From: Clostridia bacterium | Lineage (GTDB): Bacteria; Bacillota; Clostridia; Oscillospirales; Acutalibacteraceae | Length of the DNA: 64,000 nt | Direction: 5' to 3' | Assembly: GCA_900767025.1 (NCBI GenBank) | Contig: CAAFXS010000028.1 | Span: forward strand, 46,372 to 110,371 | In this document: positions 34,704 to 44,346 of the stretch, piece by piece | Layout of the letters: the number at the start of each line of letters is the position of its first letter | Numbering within the stretch: the first letter of the stretch is position 1 | Made by a program: the position numbers and the translations under genes | The notes under the pieces: generated by a model | What the model was told of the DNA's origin: nothing | What the model saw: only the letters and a program-made list of their open reading frames with translations | Database searches by the model: none

Positions 34704-37700
34704 TTATAAGACATTTTCGCCGGAAAAGACTACATTCTCACTGCCAAGTATTCGCTTAAGCTCCGTAAGCTCTGTTTTGTTAACCTCAACAAAGCATTCA
34801 CGGGGCTGCATTTCATACTCCCCACTGTCAATATAGTAAAAACACAGTGGAATTGTTCCGTCAAAAATATCGGTTACTCTTTTTACAAGGCGTATTCTTT
34901 CATCGCTTTTGCTGTTAAACCTCAGGTACAGCACTGCTTTTTTCTTTTTACCTGCGGTGTGCTGTGGCGGTTGAGAGGCACTGCTTTCAGTCGGAGGAGG
35001 CTCCACGGAATTTGCAATTATTTTAGGCTCCTTTTCCTCTTCAATGGACAAATTACCGCTGACGCTTATTATACTGCCGTCGTAGATTAAATTCCTGCAC
35101 TGCTCCAGCATTTTCGGAAAAACAATAATTTCAATGGAGCCGTACAAATCCTCAACGGTTACAAACGCCATAGTGGCATTATTGCTCCTTGTCTGCTTAA
35201 GGGTTATATGGGTGATAATTCCGCAAACCTTAACGGAGCTCCTGTCTTTGTATCGGGGCATTTCCTCCTTGCCCGCCTCGATGAGTTCGATGGTGTCGGC
35301 ATATCCCAGCCTGCTGCAAATATCGGCATATTTATCCATAGGATGACCCGACAGATAAAGCCCTGTCATATCCTTTTCCATCTTCAGCAGCTCTGCCTTT
35401 GGGAACTCGTCAACATCCGGAATATCAATATCAAAGGGTGCATCACCGCCCTGACCCAGCTCAAAAAACCCCACCTGACCGTATTTGGTGTTTTGCAGGT
35501 AGCTTTCAAGATTAGTCAGCAGTGACGGCAAAACCTGTAGCATTTGACGACGGTTATGCACAAAGCAGTCCATTGCTCCGCATCGGATAAGGCTTTCAAC
35601 TGCACGGCGGTTAAAATGCCCCTCCTGCATTCTTTGGCAGAAATCCATTAAAGATGTGAATTTTCCGTTTCTGCGTTCCTTTACAATATCGTCGATAAAA
35701 TCCGAGCCTACATTTTTAATGCCCAAAAGCCCGTAGTTAATGACCCTTCCGTTAGCGGTAAAGCCCTTCTGCGAGGTGTTGATATCAGGCGGTCCCAGGC
35801 GAATTCCTATTCGCTTACACTCGGCGGTATACCGTGCAATTTTATTTGACTGGTCAAGCACCGAGGTCATAAGCGCCGCCATAAACTCTGCCGGATAATA
35901 GACCTTCAAATAAGCCGTTCTGTAAGCCACAAGGGCATAGCAGGCGGCGTGGGATTTGTTAAAGGCATACTTGGCAAAATCGCTCATCTGTTCAAATATT
36001 GCTTCGCTTGCCTGACGGTCAATACCGTTTTTGGCACAGCCTGAAATAAAGGTTTCCCTTTCTCTTTCCATAACATCAAGCTTTTTTTTGCTCATGGCAC
36101 GGCGAACAATATCGGCTCTGCCGTAGGAATAGCCTGCAAGCTCTCTGAAAATCTGCATTACCTGCTCCTGATAAACCATACAGCCGTAGGTGTTTTCAAG
36201 TATGGGCTTAAGCTTATCGGTAATATATTTTATTCGTGACGGATTATGTGAATTTTCAATAAAGGTATCAATCTGTTTTGCCGGACCGGGTCTGTAAAGT
36301 GATGTGGCGGCAATTAAATCCTCAAGTGCCGTGGGTTTAAGGTTCGTCAGCATCTGCTTCATACCCGAGGATTCAAACTGGAATATTCCCTCCGTCTGTC
36401 CCCTTGCAAAAAGCTTATACACCTTTGGGTCATCAATGGGTATACTGTCAGTATCAATACCTGCCGCCTGAGCAGCGTCGTTGATAACCGTAAGTGTTCT
36501 CAACCCCAAAAAGTCCATTTTAAGCAGACCCAGCTCCTCAAGAGTGGTCATAATGTACTGCGTTACGGGCACACCGTCATTGGTGGCAAGAGGAACATAG
36601 GTAGACACAGGATTAGCAGTGATAACAACGCCTGCCGCGTGGGTAGAGGTATTTCTCGGCATACCCTCAACCTTTTTTGCAGTTTCAATAAGCTCGTTAA
36701 CCTGGGGATTTTCCTGCATTAAATTTGCAAGCTCCTTGGATTTATTCACTGCCTGCTCAATGGTAATGTGGAAATCATTAGGCACCAGCTTTGCCACAGC
36801 GTCAACGGAGGCATAGCTCATACCCATTGCTCTGCCTACATCACGGATTGCCGCACGGGTAGCAAGAGTACCGAAGGTAACAATTTGGGCAACATGGTCA
36901 CTGCCGTATTTTTCCGTTACATAATCAATAACCTCGCCCCTGCGTTCATAGCAGAAATCAATATCGAAATCAGGCATTGACACCCTTTCGGGATTTAAAA
37001 ATCTTTCAAAAAGAAGATTATATTTCATGGGGTCCAAATCGGTTATACCCATGCAGTAAGCGGCAATAGAGCCTGCACCGGAGCCTCGTCCGGGGCCCAC
37101 AGGAATACCCTTGCTTTTGGCAAAGGAAACAAAGTCGGATACTATCAAGTAGTAATCCGTATAGCCCATTTTCTCCACGGTTTCAAGCTCGTAGTCAAGT
37201 CTGTCATAATACTCACGGGGCGGATTTTCGCCGTAGCGCTTTTTCATTCCCTGCATACAAAGCATTTTGAAATATTCAAAATGATCCATATTATCAGGGG
37301 TTTCAAAGTAAGGAAGCTTTGTATTACCGAATTCAAAATCAAAATTACACCTGTCTGCAATAAGCTGAGTATTATCAATAGCCTCAGGTGTATCGGCAAA
37401 AATTTCCCTCATCTCCTGTTCGCTTTTGAGATAGAACTCATCCGCGTGGAACTCAAGCCCTGTGTCCTCGCCGATAATATGGTTAGTTGCAATGCAGATT
37501 AAAACCTGCTGAACCTTGGCGTCCTGTTTTTCAATATAATGCACATCGTTAGTGGCAACAAGAGGAATACCCGTTTCTCTTGACAGGCGCTTAACGCCCT
37601 CGTTAACCCCCTGCTGCTCGGGCAAGCCGTGGTTTTGCAGCTCAAGATAATAGTTACCCTCACCGAAAACATCACGGTACCACAAAGCAGTGCTTTTTGC

Positions 37701-38156
37701 TTTTTCATAATCCTTTTGCAAAAGCGCCTGTGGTATTTCACCTGCCAGGCAGGCAGAAAGACAGATAAGACCCTGATGATATTTTTCAAGCAAATCACGG
37801 TCTATCCTGGGCTTAAAATAATACCCCTCGGTAAAGGACTTTGACACCATATTGATAAGATTTTTATAGCCTGTTTCATTTTCGCAAAGGAGTATAAGGT
37901 GGTTGTAATCCTTATCAAGCACCTTTTCCTTGTCAAATCTTGTTCTGGGTGCAACATAAACCTCACAGCCGATTATGGGCTTAATGCCCTCTGCTTTACA
38001 CGCCTTATAAAAATCAACAGCCCCGTACATATTACCGTGGTCGGTAATTGCAAGAGACTGCATTCCCAGACTCTTTGCACGCTTTACAAGACTGCCGATA
38101 CGGCAGGCGCCGTCAAGCAGTGAAAACTCCGTATGTGTGTGCAAATGAGTAAACAT
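34704..38156 (-). CDS. dnaE: DNA polymerase III alpha subunit, DnaE type
   Basis: 1150 residues. PHP domain at the N-terminus (FTHLHTHTEFSLLDGACRIG, about 1-210), palm with the catalytic aspartates in PDFDIDF near residue 415 preceded by GPGRGSGAGS, finger region, tandem helix-hairpin-helix, and a C-terminal OB-fold (SVKVCGIITHITLKQTR). It lacks the N-terminal exonuclease of PolC, so this is the DnaE polymerase that, with PolC in Firmicutes, extends primers or acts in replication. Last gene after whiA. Confidence 0.98.
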   Translation of the reverse strand: MFTHLHTHTEFSLLDGACRIGSLVKRAKSLGMQSLAITDHGNMYGAVDFYKACKAEGIKPIIGCEVYVAPRTRFDKEKVLDKDYNHLILLCENETGYKNLINMVSKSFTEGYYFKPRIDRDLLEKYHQGLICLSACLAGEIPQALLQKDYEKAKSTALWYRDVFGEGNYYLELQNHGLPEQQGVNEGVKRLSRETGIPLVATNDVHYIEKQDAKVQQVLICIATNHIIGEDTGLEFHADEFYLKSEQEMREIFADTPEAIDNTQLIADRCNFDFEFGNTKLPYFETPDNMDHFEYFKMLCMQGMKKRYGENPPREYYDRLDYELETVEKMGYTDYYLIVSDFVSFAKSKGIPVGPGRGSGAGSIAAYCMGITDLDPMKYNLLFERFLNPERVSMPDFDIDFCYERRGEVIDYVTEKYGSDHVAQIVTFGTLATRAAIRDVGRAMGMSYASVDAVAKLVPNDFHITIEQAVNKSKELANLMQENPQVNELIETAKKVEGMPRNTSTHAAGVVITANPVSTYVPLATNDGVPVTQYIMTTLEELGLLKMDFLGLRTLTVINDAAQAAGIDTDSIPIDDPKVYKLFARGQTEGIFQFESSGMKQMLTNLKPTALEDLIAATSLYRPGPAKQIDTFIENSHNPSRIKYITDKLKPILENTYGCMVYQEQVMQIFRELAGYSYGRADIVRRAMSKKKLDVMERERETFISGCAKNGIDRQASEAIFEQMSDFAKYAFNKSHAACYALVAYRTAYLKVYYPAEFMAALMTSVLDQSNKIARYTAECKRIGIRLGPPDINTSQKGFTANGRVINYGLLGIKNVGSDFIDDIVKERRNGKFTSLMDFCQRMQEGHFNRRAVESLIRCGAMDCFVHNRRQMLQVLPSLLTNLESYLQNTKYGQVGFFELGQGGDAPFDIDIPDVDEFPKAELLKMEKDMTGLYLSGHPMDKYADICSRLGYADTIELIEAGKEEMPRYKDRSSVKVCGIITHITLKQTRSNNATMAFVTVEDLYGSIEIIVFPKMLEQCRNLIYDGSIISVSGNLSIEEEKEPKIIANSVEPPPTESSASQPPQHTAGKKKKAVLYLRFNSKSDERIRLVKRVTDIFDGTIPLCFYYIDSGEYEMQPRECFVEVNKTELTELKRILGSENVVFSGENVL

Positions 38157-38181
38157 ATTGATTTTTCATTCCTTTATTATA

Positions 38182-39066
38182 TCATAATGTATCGGCAATT
38201 TGAGTGATTTTTTTCAGCCTGTGGTTAACCCCCGAGCGTGAAAGACCGCTGAGCCTTGAAAGCTCCGCCAGGGACATTTCGGGATTGTCACGGCGCAAAA
38301 CCGCCATTTCCTTCAAATCGTCATTAAGGAAATCGAGACCTTTTGTGCTTTCAATTTTTTCAATCGCCTTAATATGCTCAAAGCTTGCCTTAACGGTCTT
38401 TTCAATATTAGCCGCCTCGCAGTTTGCCGTTCTGTTAGCCTTGTTTCTTATATCCTTAACTATTTCAATATTCATCATTTCAAACATTGCGCCGCCTGCA
38501 CCCATAAGATAAAGGCAATCCTCAATGGCTTCGCTGTCCTTGAAATAGATGATATTGTAGCCTTTTCTGTTGGAGGTTTTTGGCGAAAGCTCCATTTCCT
38601 CCATAAGAGTTACAAAGCTTTTGGCAAGGTTCATATATGGAACGGTGAATTCAAGATGATAATCCTTTTCGGGACTTGACACCGTTCCGCAGGCTAAAAA
38701 CGCCCCTGCAAGAAAGGCGTGACGGCAGTTTTCGCAGTCAAAATTGGAGTGATTGAGCCTTAAACTTCCCGAATCGGAATGGCCGAAGGTGCCCAGAATT
38801 TTTGTGCAATCGCTCCTGTCCTCAATGCTTACCGAATAGCTCCTCTTTTTCGGTGAAGCCTTAACCTCGCATTTAACATTGCAATATTTTTTAATTAAAG
38901 ACTTGTAAAGGCAGGCTATTTTTTCATTCTCGCTCTGCATACTGACACCGAACACGGAAAAGCTTTTTCCAAAAAGACACAAGCCGTAAAGCAGTGCCTT
39001 TTCACAGCATCCACTTTCATATTCAATTTGCATCAGCTCGCTTTTTACATCCTGTGAAAATGACAT
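38182..39066 (-). CDS. whiA: WhiA-family DNA-binding protein
   Basis: 294 residues. N-terminal LAGLIDADG-homing-endonuclease-like fold (two halves, about 1-210, catalytic residues not conserved in the family) and a C-terminal helix-turn-helix (EMSLAELSRLSGLSRSGVNH). WhiA controls cell division or chromosome segregation in Gram-positives. It follows rapZ after 11 bases; yvcK, which often sits between the two, is not present. Confidence 0.97.
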   Translation of the reverse strand: MSFSQDVKSELMQIEYESGCCEKALLYGLCLFGKSFSVFGVSMQSENEKIACLYKSLIKKYCNVKCEVKASPKKRSYSVSIEDRSDCTKILGTFGHSDSGSLRLNHSNFDCENCRHAFLAGAFLACGTVSSPEKDYHLEFTVPYMNLAKSFVTLMEEMELSPKTSNRKGYNIIYFKDSEAIEDCLYLMGAGGAMFEMMNIEIVKDIRNKANRTANCEAANIEKTVKASFEHIKAIEKIESTKGLDFLNDDLKEMAVLRRDNPEMSLAELSRLSGLSRSGVNHRLKKITQIADTL

Positions 39067-39077
39067 TTTAACCCGTC

Positions 39078-39941
39078 TTACCTGCGGTCAATATCTCTGT
39101 GATTAACAGAAACATTGTCCCACTTTTTTGAAAAATGGTCTTTAAGCGCCTCTGCAATGGCAACACTGCGGTGATTTCCGCCGGTACAGCCTATTGCAAA
39201 AACTATCTGGCTTTTACCCTCCTTGATATAAAGAGGATTGAGAAAATCAAGAAAATCAATGAGCTTTTTAAGCAGCTCCTCGGACTCGTCAAAGGAGAAA
39301 ACATAATCACTTACTTCCTTGTCCAAGCCTGTTTTGCACCTTAAATCGTCAACCCAGTAAGGATTAGGCAAGCAGCGCACATCAATAACAAAATCCGCCT
39401 CGGAGGGTATGCCGTACTTAAAGCCAAAGGACATACAGTGGATGTTCATAACCTCGGATTCGCCCTCAAGAAGAATTTGAGTCAGGCGTGCCCTGAGCTT
39501 TGGAGTATCCAGCTCACTGGTGTCGATAACATGGTCTGCTCTCTCCCTCAAGGGTGCAAGCAGCTCCTTTTCATATTCAATGGCATTTTGAATACTGCCG
39601 CTGAATTTGTCTGCAAAGGGATGCTTTCTTCTTGTGAGCTTATATCTTTTAAGCGCCTCCTGATTGTTGACATCAAGATACACAACCTTAACCGAATAGC
39701 CGTATGCCTCAATCTCCTTAATTACCTCAAGGAGCTTTTGGAATACCTTGCTTGAACGGACATCGCACACCATAGCAACCTTTGTGTACTGTGCTCCGTT
39801 TGCAAGCAGGCTAACAAATGTAGTCATAAGCTCAGGAGGCATATTATCAATACAGTAATATCCAACATCCTCCAAAAAGCCCATAGCGGTGGATTTACCG
39901 GCACCGCTTACACCGGTTAAAACAACTAATTCCTTTTCCAT
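39078..39941 (-). CDS. rapZ: RapZ/YvcJ nucleotide-binding protein
   Basis: 287 residues: Walker A GVSGAGKSTA (about 9-18), and a C-terminal domain with FAIGCTGGNHRSVAIAEALK that in E. coli RapZ binds small RNAs and RNase E, and in Firmicutes (YvcJ) binds nucleotides and UDP-GlcNAc-linked signals. Complete length. Its exact role in Clostridia is not settled. Lies between murB and whiA. Confidence 0.97.
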   Translation of the reverse strand: MEKELVVLTGVSGAGKSTAMGFLEDVGYYCIDNMPPELMTTFVSLLANGAQYTKVAMVCDVRSSKVFQKLLEVIKEIEAYGYSVKVVYLDVNNQEALKRYKLTRRKHPFADKFSGSIQNAIEYEKELLAPLRERADHVIDTSELDTPKLRARLTQILLEGESEVMNIHCMSFGFKYGIPSEADFVIDVRCLPNPYWVDDLRCKTGLDKEVSDYVFSFDESEELLKKLIDFLDFLNPLYIKEGKSQIVFAIGCTGGNHRSVAIAEALKDHFSKKWDNVSVNHRDIDRR

Positions 39942-39953
39942 ATAAACAATATC

Positions 39954-40868
39954 CTATTTTGTTACTCTTATTTCCATTTCCAGCTTAACGCCTTTTTCTT
40001 TAAAAACAGTGTCACTGCAAAATCTGCAAAGCTCAAGCACATCATTACAGGTGGCGTTACCCTTGTTGATAACAAAGCCTGCGTGCTTTTCGCTGACCTG
40101 TGCTCCGCCCACGGACTTTCCTTTGAGCCCGCATTCTTCAATCAACGCACCTGCATAATATCCCTCGGGGCGTTTAAAGGTTGAGCCTGCCGAAGGGAAT
40201 TCCAAGGGTTGTTTAGCTTTCCTGCGTGAAAGCAAATCATCCATTTTGGCTTTAATTTCGTCCTTGTCACCTTTTTTCAGCTTTAGATAAAGCCCTGTAA
40301 TGACACAACCGTTGTCGTAGTATGCGGAATGACGGTACGATAGCTTAAGGTCATCACCCTCAAGATATCCTGCCTCGCCGTTTGAATCGATATGGTCACA
40401 GCGGTAAAGCACATCCTTCATCTCTCCGCCGTAGGCGCCGGCATTCATAAAGGCTCCGCCGCCGCAGGTGCCGGGAATTCCGTATGCGAATTCAAGCCCG
40501 GACAGACTGTGCTCCAATGCAAAACGGCAAAGCTTAATCAGCATTACACCTGCAGGTGCATAAATGGTTTCATCGTCAATAAGCCTTATATCACCCATAC
40601 GCTGATCAAGCACCATAACACAGGCGTCAATACCCTCATCTGCCACAAGCAGATTTGAGCCGTTGCCAACGGTAACAAGCCTTACTCCGTGATCCTTTGC
40701 ACATTTCACAATTCGGCTGATTTGCTCTTCGCTTTCGGGATAAACCAAAAGTCTTGCATTACCGCCTATTTTAAAGGTGGTATGACTGCTCATAGGCTCG
40801 TCAGTGCAGTATTCACATTTCAGCTCTTTAAACAAATCAATTAAATGAGTCAAATTATCACCAATCAA
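39954..40868 (-). CDS. murB: UDP-N-acetylenolpyruvoylglucosamine reductase
   Basis: 304 residues, type II MurB (no extra Tyr loop). FAD-binding segments TFKIGGNARLLVYPESEEQI, GNGSNLLVADEG and AYGIPGTCGGGAFMNAGAYG, and the catalytic Ser in PSAGSTFKRPEG, are present. It reduces UDP-GlcNAc-enolpyruvate to UDP-MurNAc, the second committed step of peptidoglycan. Overlaps the ROK gene by 4 bases. Confidence 0.98.
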   Translation of the reverse strand: MIGDNLTHLIDLFKELKCEYCTDEPMSSHTTFKIGGNARLLVYPESEEQISRIVKCAKDHGVRLVTVGNGSNLLVADEGIDACVMVLDQRMGDIRLIDDETIYAPAGVMLIKLCRFALEHSLSGLEFAYGIPGTCGGGAFMNAGAYGGEMKDVLYRCDHIDSNGEAGYLEGDDLKLSYRHSAYYDNGCVITGLYLKLKKGDKDEIKAKMDDLLSRRKAKQPLEFPSAGSTFKRPEGYYAGALIEECGLKGKSVGGAQVSEKHAGFVINKGNATCNDVLELCRFCSDTVFKEKGVKLEMEIRVTK

Positions 40869-41818
40869 TCTTTTACCCTGCCGAGAATTGCCGCACCGAT
40901 TACACCGGCGTCGTTGCCCAGCTCAGCCTTGACAATCTTTGTCTGGATTTTACTGTGAATTGAATATCTTTCAGCCTGAACATAACGGCGCAGAGGAACC
41001 ATAAGGGTTTCGCCCTCATTGCAGATACCGCCGCCAACACAGATAATCTCCGGCTGAAGAGCATTTACAATGTTAATCAGTCCGCAGGATACATATTTTA
41101 TGTACTGGTCAACTACCTTGATACCTGCTATATCGCCCTTTCTCATAGCGTCAAAGGCTGTTCTGCCGGACACCTTGCCCTCAGCCTTGGCAAGCTGATG
41201 CATATATGAATCGGGATATTCCTCCATAGCCTTTTTCGTCTGTCTGATAAGAGCGGTGGCAGAGGCATAAGCCTCCCAGCAGCCCTTACGGCCGCAGGAG
41301 CACTGCTCGCCGTCAACAACTATAACCATATGGCCGCACTCACCGCCTGCAAAGTTGACGCCGTTAACTATTTTACCGTCAACAATGATACCGGAGCCTA
41401 CACCTGTGCCGAGAGTTACTGCAACGAAATCCTTTGCTCCGTTGCCTACGCCTGCATAAGCCTCACCCAAGGCGGCACAGTTTGCGTCATTTTCTATATA
41501 AACCTTGTCAATTCCAAGCCTTTCCTTAAGCATTTCTGCCGCAGGAACATTGTTAAAGCCAAGGTTGTTTGCAAATTCAATAACGCCGTCGGCATTTACG
41601 GTACCCGGAGTACCCATACCAACAGACTCAATGTCCGCCTTGGTAATCTTTGCCTTTTCAATTGCTTCCTCGCACACCATTGCAATATCATCAAAAATCT
41701 CGTCAGCACTTCTGGGAGAATTTGTCGGTGTTTTGGAAGTTGCAATAATATTGTAGTTTTCATCCACCACTGACGAAACGATGTTTGTTCCGCCTAAATC
41801 AATTCCTATGTTGTACAT
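40865..41818 (-). CDS. ROK-family glucokinase
   Basis: 317 residues. ATP motif GIDLGGTNIVSSVVDENYNI at the start, sugar-binding/catalytic ENDANCAALGEAYAG, and the ROK zinc motif with CSCGRKGCWEAYAS. It probably phosphorylates glucose to glucose-6-phosphate. The lack of an N-terminal helix-turn-helix rules out a ROK repressor. Co-transcribed with hprK and upstream of pfkA, in keeping with a sugar-metabolism block. Confidence 0.95.
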   Translation of the reverse strand: MYNIGIDLGGTNIVSSVVDENYNIIATSKTPTNSPRSADEIFDDIAMVCEEAIEKAKITKADIESVGMGTPGTVNADGVIEFANNLGFNNVPAAEMLKERLGIDKVYIENDANCAALGEAYAGVGNGAKDFVAVTLGTGVGSGIIVDGKIVNGVNFAGGECGHMVIVVDGEQCSCGRKGCWEAYASATALIRQTKKAMEEYPDSYMHQLAKAEGKVSGRTAFDAMRKGDIAGIKVVDQYIKYVSCGLINIVNALQPEIICVGGGICNEGETLMVPLRRYVQAERYSIHSKIQTKIVKAELGNDAGVIGAAILGRVKD

Positions 41819-41833
41819 AATTTATCCTCCTGT

Positions 41834-42796
41834 TCAGCTCTGCCAGATTTCGACTTCTTTGTCCTCGGGGTTGATATCGTCCATTCCAAGACTTTTCATC
41901 AAATCCCTGGCAGCATTATAGCCCATCTTTTTTTGTCTGTTATTCATTGCTGCAGTTTCAACAATAACTGCCAAATTACGACCGGGGGTAATCGGCACCG
42001 TCATTGCGGGAACCTTAACTCCTAAAATATTTGCATATTCATTGTCAAGCCCGAGGCGGTCGTACGCCTTGGTGGAATCCCACGCCTCCAGCTGAATAAC
42101 CATATCAATTTTTTCGCTGGGCTTAACTGCGCCCATACCGAATATACGCCTTGCGTCGATTATACCTATACCCCTAAGCTCAACAAAATGACGGATATTG
42201 CTTGGGGAATTGCCCATAAGGGTTTTGTCGCTTATTTTTCTTATCTCAACAGCGTCGTCTGCAATAAGCCTATGTCCTCTTTTGATAAGCTCAATTGCCG
42301 CCTCGCTTTTGCCCGCACCGCTTTCACCGGTTATGAGAACGCCCTCGCCGTAAACCTCAACAAGCACGCCGTGCCTTGTTATCCTGGGTGCAAGCTCCTT
42401 GTTAAGATACGCAATCAACGCAGCAAGAAACGGAGAAGTCTCCTCATCGCTTTTCAGCAACGGCACCTGATATTTTTTACAGGCGTCAATGAAATAGTCG
42501 GGTATTTCCAGACCTCTTGTGATAACTGCCGCCGCCGGCTTCAGCTCAAGCCAATAGCCTAAAGCCTTTCGCCTTTCCTCATCATTCATATTGAGCAAAA
42601 AGCCAAGCTCTGTCCAACCTAAAATTTGTATTCTTTTGGAATCAAAGGAATCCGTATAACCGGTCAGAACTATGCCCGGTCTGTTGATTTCTGCCGTGGT
42701 AATCAGAATTTCCGAAGCCTCCTTCGGAAGATAAACAATTTCAAGATTATGAGCTTCAATAATTTTTTCAAGCGACACCGAATACTCCTGAGCCAT
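41834..42796 (-). CDS. hprK: HPr kinase/phosphorylase
   Basis: 320 residues. C-terminal catalytic domain with Walker A GESGAGKS (157-164), the family His/Asp region (RHGVLVEVYG, ADDAVEI) and the K-loop signature RGIGIIDARRIFGMGAV. It phosphorylates HPr on Ser46 in response to fructose-1,6-bisphosphate and so drives CcpA catabolite repression. First gene of the operon, with a GGGGGAGAG ribosome site. Confidence 0.98.
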   Translation of the reverse strand: MAQEYSVSLEKIIEAHNLEIVYLPKEASEILITTAEINRPGIVLTGYTDSFDSKRIQILGWTELGFLLNMNDEERRKALGYWLELKPAAAVITRGLEIPDYFIDACKKYQVPLLKSDEETSPFLAALIAYLNKELAPRITRHGVLVEVYGEGVLITGESGAGKSEAAIELIKRGHRLIADDAVEIRKISDKTLMGNSPSNIRHFVELRGIGIIDARRIFGMGAVKPSEKIDMVIQLEAWDSTKAYDRLGLDNEYANILGVKVPAMTVPITPGRNLAVIVETAAMNNRQKKMGYNAARDLMKSLGMDDINPEDKEVEIWQS

Positions 42797-42827
42797 AGCT
42801 CTCCCCCTACGAACAATATATAAATCT

Positions 42828-42856
42828 ATTATAAATTATAACTTACTCATTATCAA
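42828..42856 (-). promoter_or_regulatory. hprK: Promoter of the hprK operon
   Basis: TTGATA (-35), 17-base spacer, perfect TATAAT (-10) on the minus strand, divergent from the GT4 promoter 50 bases away. Confidence 0.75.
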
Positions 42857-42904
42857 GGTATTTTTTGCAATAAATCAATTAAGTATTAAATATTTTTAAA
42901 TTCG

Positions 42905-42933
42905 TTTACAACTAAGACAAATTATGATAAAAT
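42905..42933 (+). promoter_or_regulatory. Promoter of the GT4 gene
   Basis: TTTACA (-35), 17-base spacer, TAAAAT (-10), about 33 bases before the TTG start codon. Confidence 0.65.
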
Positions 42934-42965
42934 GGTTTAAAAATTTTTGAAAATGAGGTTATTCC

Positions 42966-44150
42966 TTGGACAGAAAAATCAAGGTCGGATTAGGCTCGGA
43001 CGCATTTCCGCCCACCACCGACGGCATCAGCAATGTTGTTAAAAGCTATGCAGATATAATCAATAACGGTTTAGGCGAGGCAGTTGTTATAACGCCAAAA
43101 AATCCTAACCAGCAGGATTACAAATACAGTTATCCCATTTACAGATACAAAAGCTGGTATGTTCCTTCAAAGGAGGGTTACAGCGTAGGCTGGCCTTTTA
43201 AAGAGGAGCTGCACAGGGATATCATCAATATGAATTTTGATATTCTTCACTCTCACGCTCCCCTTGCCACAAGCTATTATTTCAGGCGCGTTACCGCACT
43301 GAAAAAAATCCCCACCGTGCTTACCTATCACACCAAATACGAATACGATGTTGACAGGCGTGTTCCTACAAAGCCGGCTAAAGATTTTGCACGGCACTTC
43401 ATTTTAAATAATATCAACGCCGCAGACGAGGTTTGGGTTACAAGTGAGGGTACTGTTGACAGCCTGCGGAAATTCGGTTATCAGGGCGAATGTGTGCTTA
43501 TGCCAAACGGTTGTGATTTGCCGGTTACAAATGTTTCCGACTCCGATATCGCAATGATAAAAAGAAAGCACAGTGTACCTGAAGGCATGCCTGTTTTTCT
43601 TTATTCAGGCAGAATGATATGGTACAAAAATATCAAGCTTATTATTGACGCCTGTGCCAAGCTGAAAAGAGACGGCAAAAATTTCAGGCTCATTATGCTT
43701 GGCTTCGGTGCCGATGAAAATGCTATAAAGCTCTATATCAAAAAGTCGGGTCTTAAGGATTATGTTATATGGACAGGGAAAATCCTTGACCGCCAGGAAA
43801 TTGAAGGCTACTACGGCATTTCCGATGTTCTCCTTTTCCCGTCGGTATTTGACACAAACGGACTTGTTGTAAGGGAGGCTGCCGCCTGCGCAACACCAAG
43901 CCTGCTTGTGCGCGGAAGCTGTGCCGCCGAGGGAATTACCGACGGCGAAACAGGCTTTCTCTGTATGGAAAGCGCTCATTCAATAGCGTCCGTCCTTGCA
44001 GATATTATGAACAACAAACAGCTCCTTAACACGGTGGGCAAAAACGCACAGGAACGCATTTATCTAAGCTGGGATGATGCTGTAAAAAAAGCCTATGACA
44101 GATATCAAATTGTAATAGAAAGCTTTAACAGAAAGAACGGAAGGATATAA
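42966..44150 (+). CDS. GT4-family glycosyltransferase
   Basis: 394 residues, GT-B fold. N-terminal LGSDAFPPTTDGISNVVKSY; C-terminal donor site with FLYSGRMIWYKNI and the E(x7)E-like PSVFDTNGLVVREAAACATP. The pattern is close to Firmicute diacylglycerol glucosyltransferases, so it may make glycolipid anchors, but other lipid or protein acceptors are possible. TTG start with a GAGG ribosome site 7 bases upstream; no earlier start fits. The stop codon lies inside a hairpin that is repeated 50 bases downstream. Confidence 0.9.
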   Translation: MDRKIKVGLGSDAFPPTTDGISNVVKSYADIINNGLGEAVVITPKNPNQQDYKYSYPIYRYKSWYVPSKEGYSVGWPFKEELHRDIINMNFDILHSHAPLATSYYFRRVTALKKIPTVLTYHTKYEYDVDRRVPTKPAKDFARHFILNNINAADEVWVTSEGTVDSLRKFGYQGECVLMPNGCDLPVTNVSDSDIAMIKRKHSVPEGMPVFLYSGRMIWYKNIKLIIDACAKLKRDGKNFRLIMLGFGADENAIKLYIKKSGLKDYVIWTGKILDRQEIEGYYGISDVLLFPSVFDTNGLVVREAAACATPSLLVRGSCAAEGITDGETGFLCMESAHSIASVLADIMNNKQLLNTVGKNAQERIYLSWDDAVKKAYDRYQIVIESFNRKNGRI

Positions 44151-44219
44151 AATCCTTCAGCCAGACTGTCGATAAAGTGGTACAGAACGGAAGGATGTAA
44201 AATCCTTCCGCTCTTTTTC
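44135..44219 (+). terminator. Duplicated terminator hairpin after the GT4 gene
   Basis: The hairpin GGAAGGAT-ATAAA-ATCCTTC (44139-44158), which contains the GT4 stop codon, is repeated at 44188-44210 as CGGAAGGAT-GTAAA-ATCCTTCCG, followed by CTCTTTTT. The two copies are nearly identical and exactly 50 bases apart. Only the second has a T run, so it is the working terminator. Confidence 0.8.
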
Positions 44220-44313
44220 TTTGTAGCGTTTCACAGAAAAGAATAAAACAATCTGTTTTAAAATTCATCTGCCTTAAACCTTTAACTCTTTTGTGTCAAC
44301 TTCAAATCACAGG

Positions 44314-44322
44314 CATAGGATA
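44314..44322 (+). promoter_or_regulatory. cotJC: Possible sigma-E/K -10 box of cotJC
   Basis: CATAGGATA fits the mother-cell sigma -10 consensus CATANNNTA, 25 bases before the start codon. No convincing -35 element was found, so this is tentative. Regulation by a mother-cell sigma factor is what is known for cotJ genes. Confidence 0.4.
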
Positions 44323-44346
44323 AAAGAGAAAAAAGGAGTTGAATTT

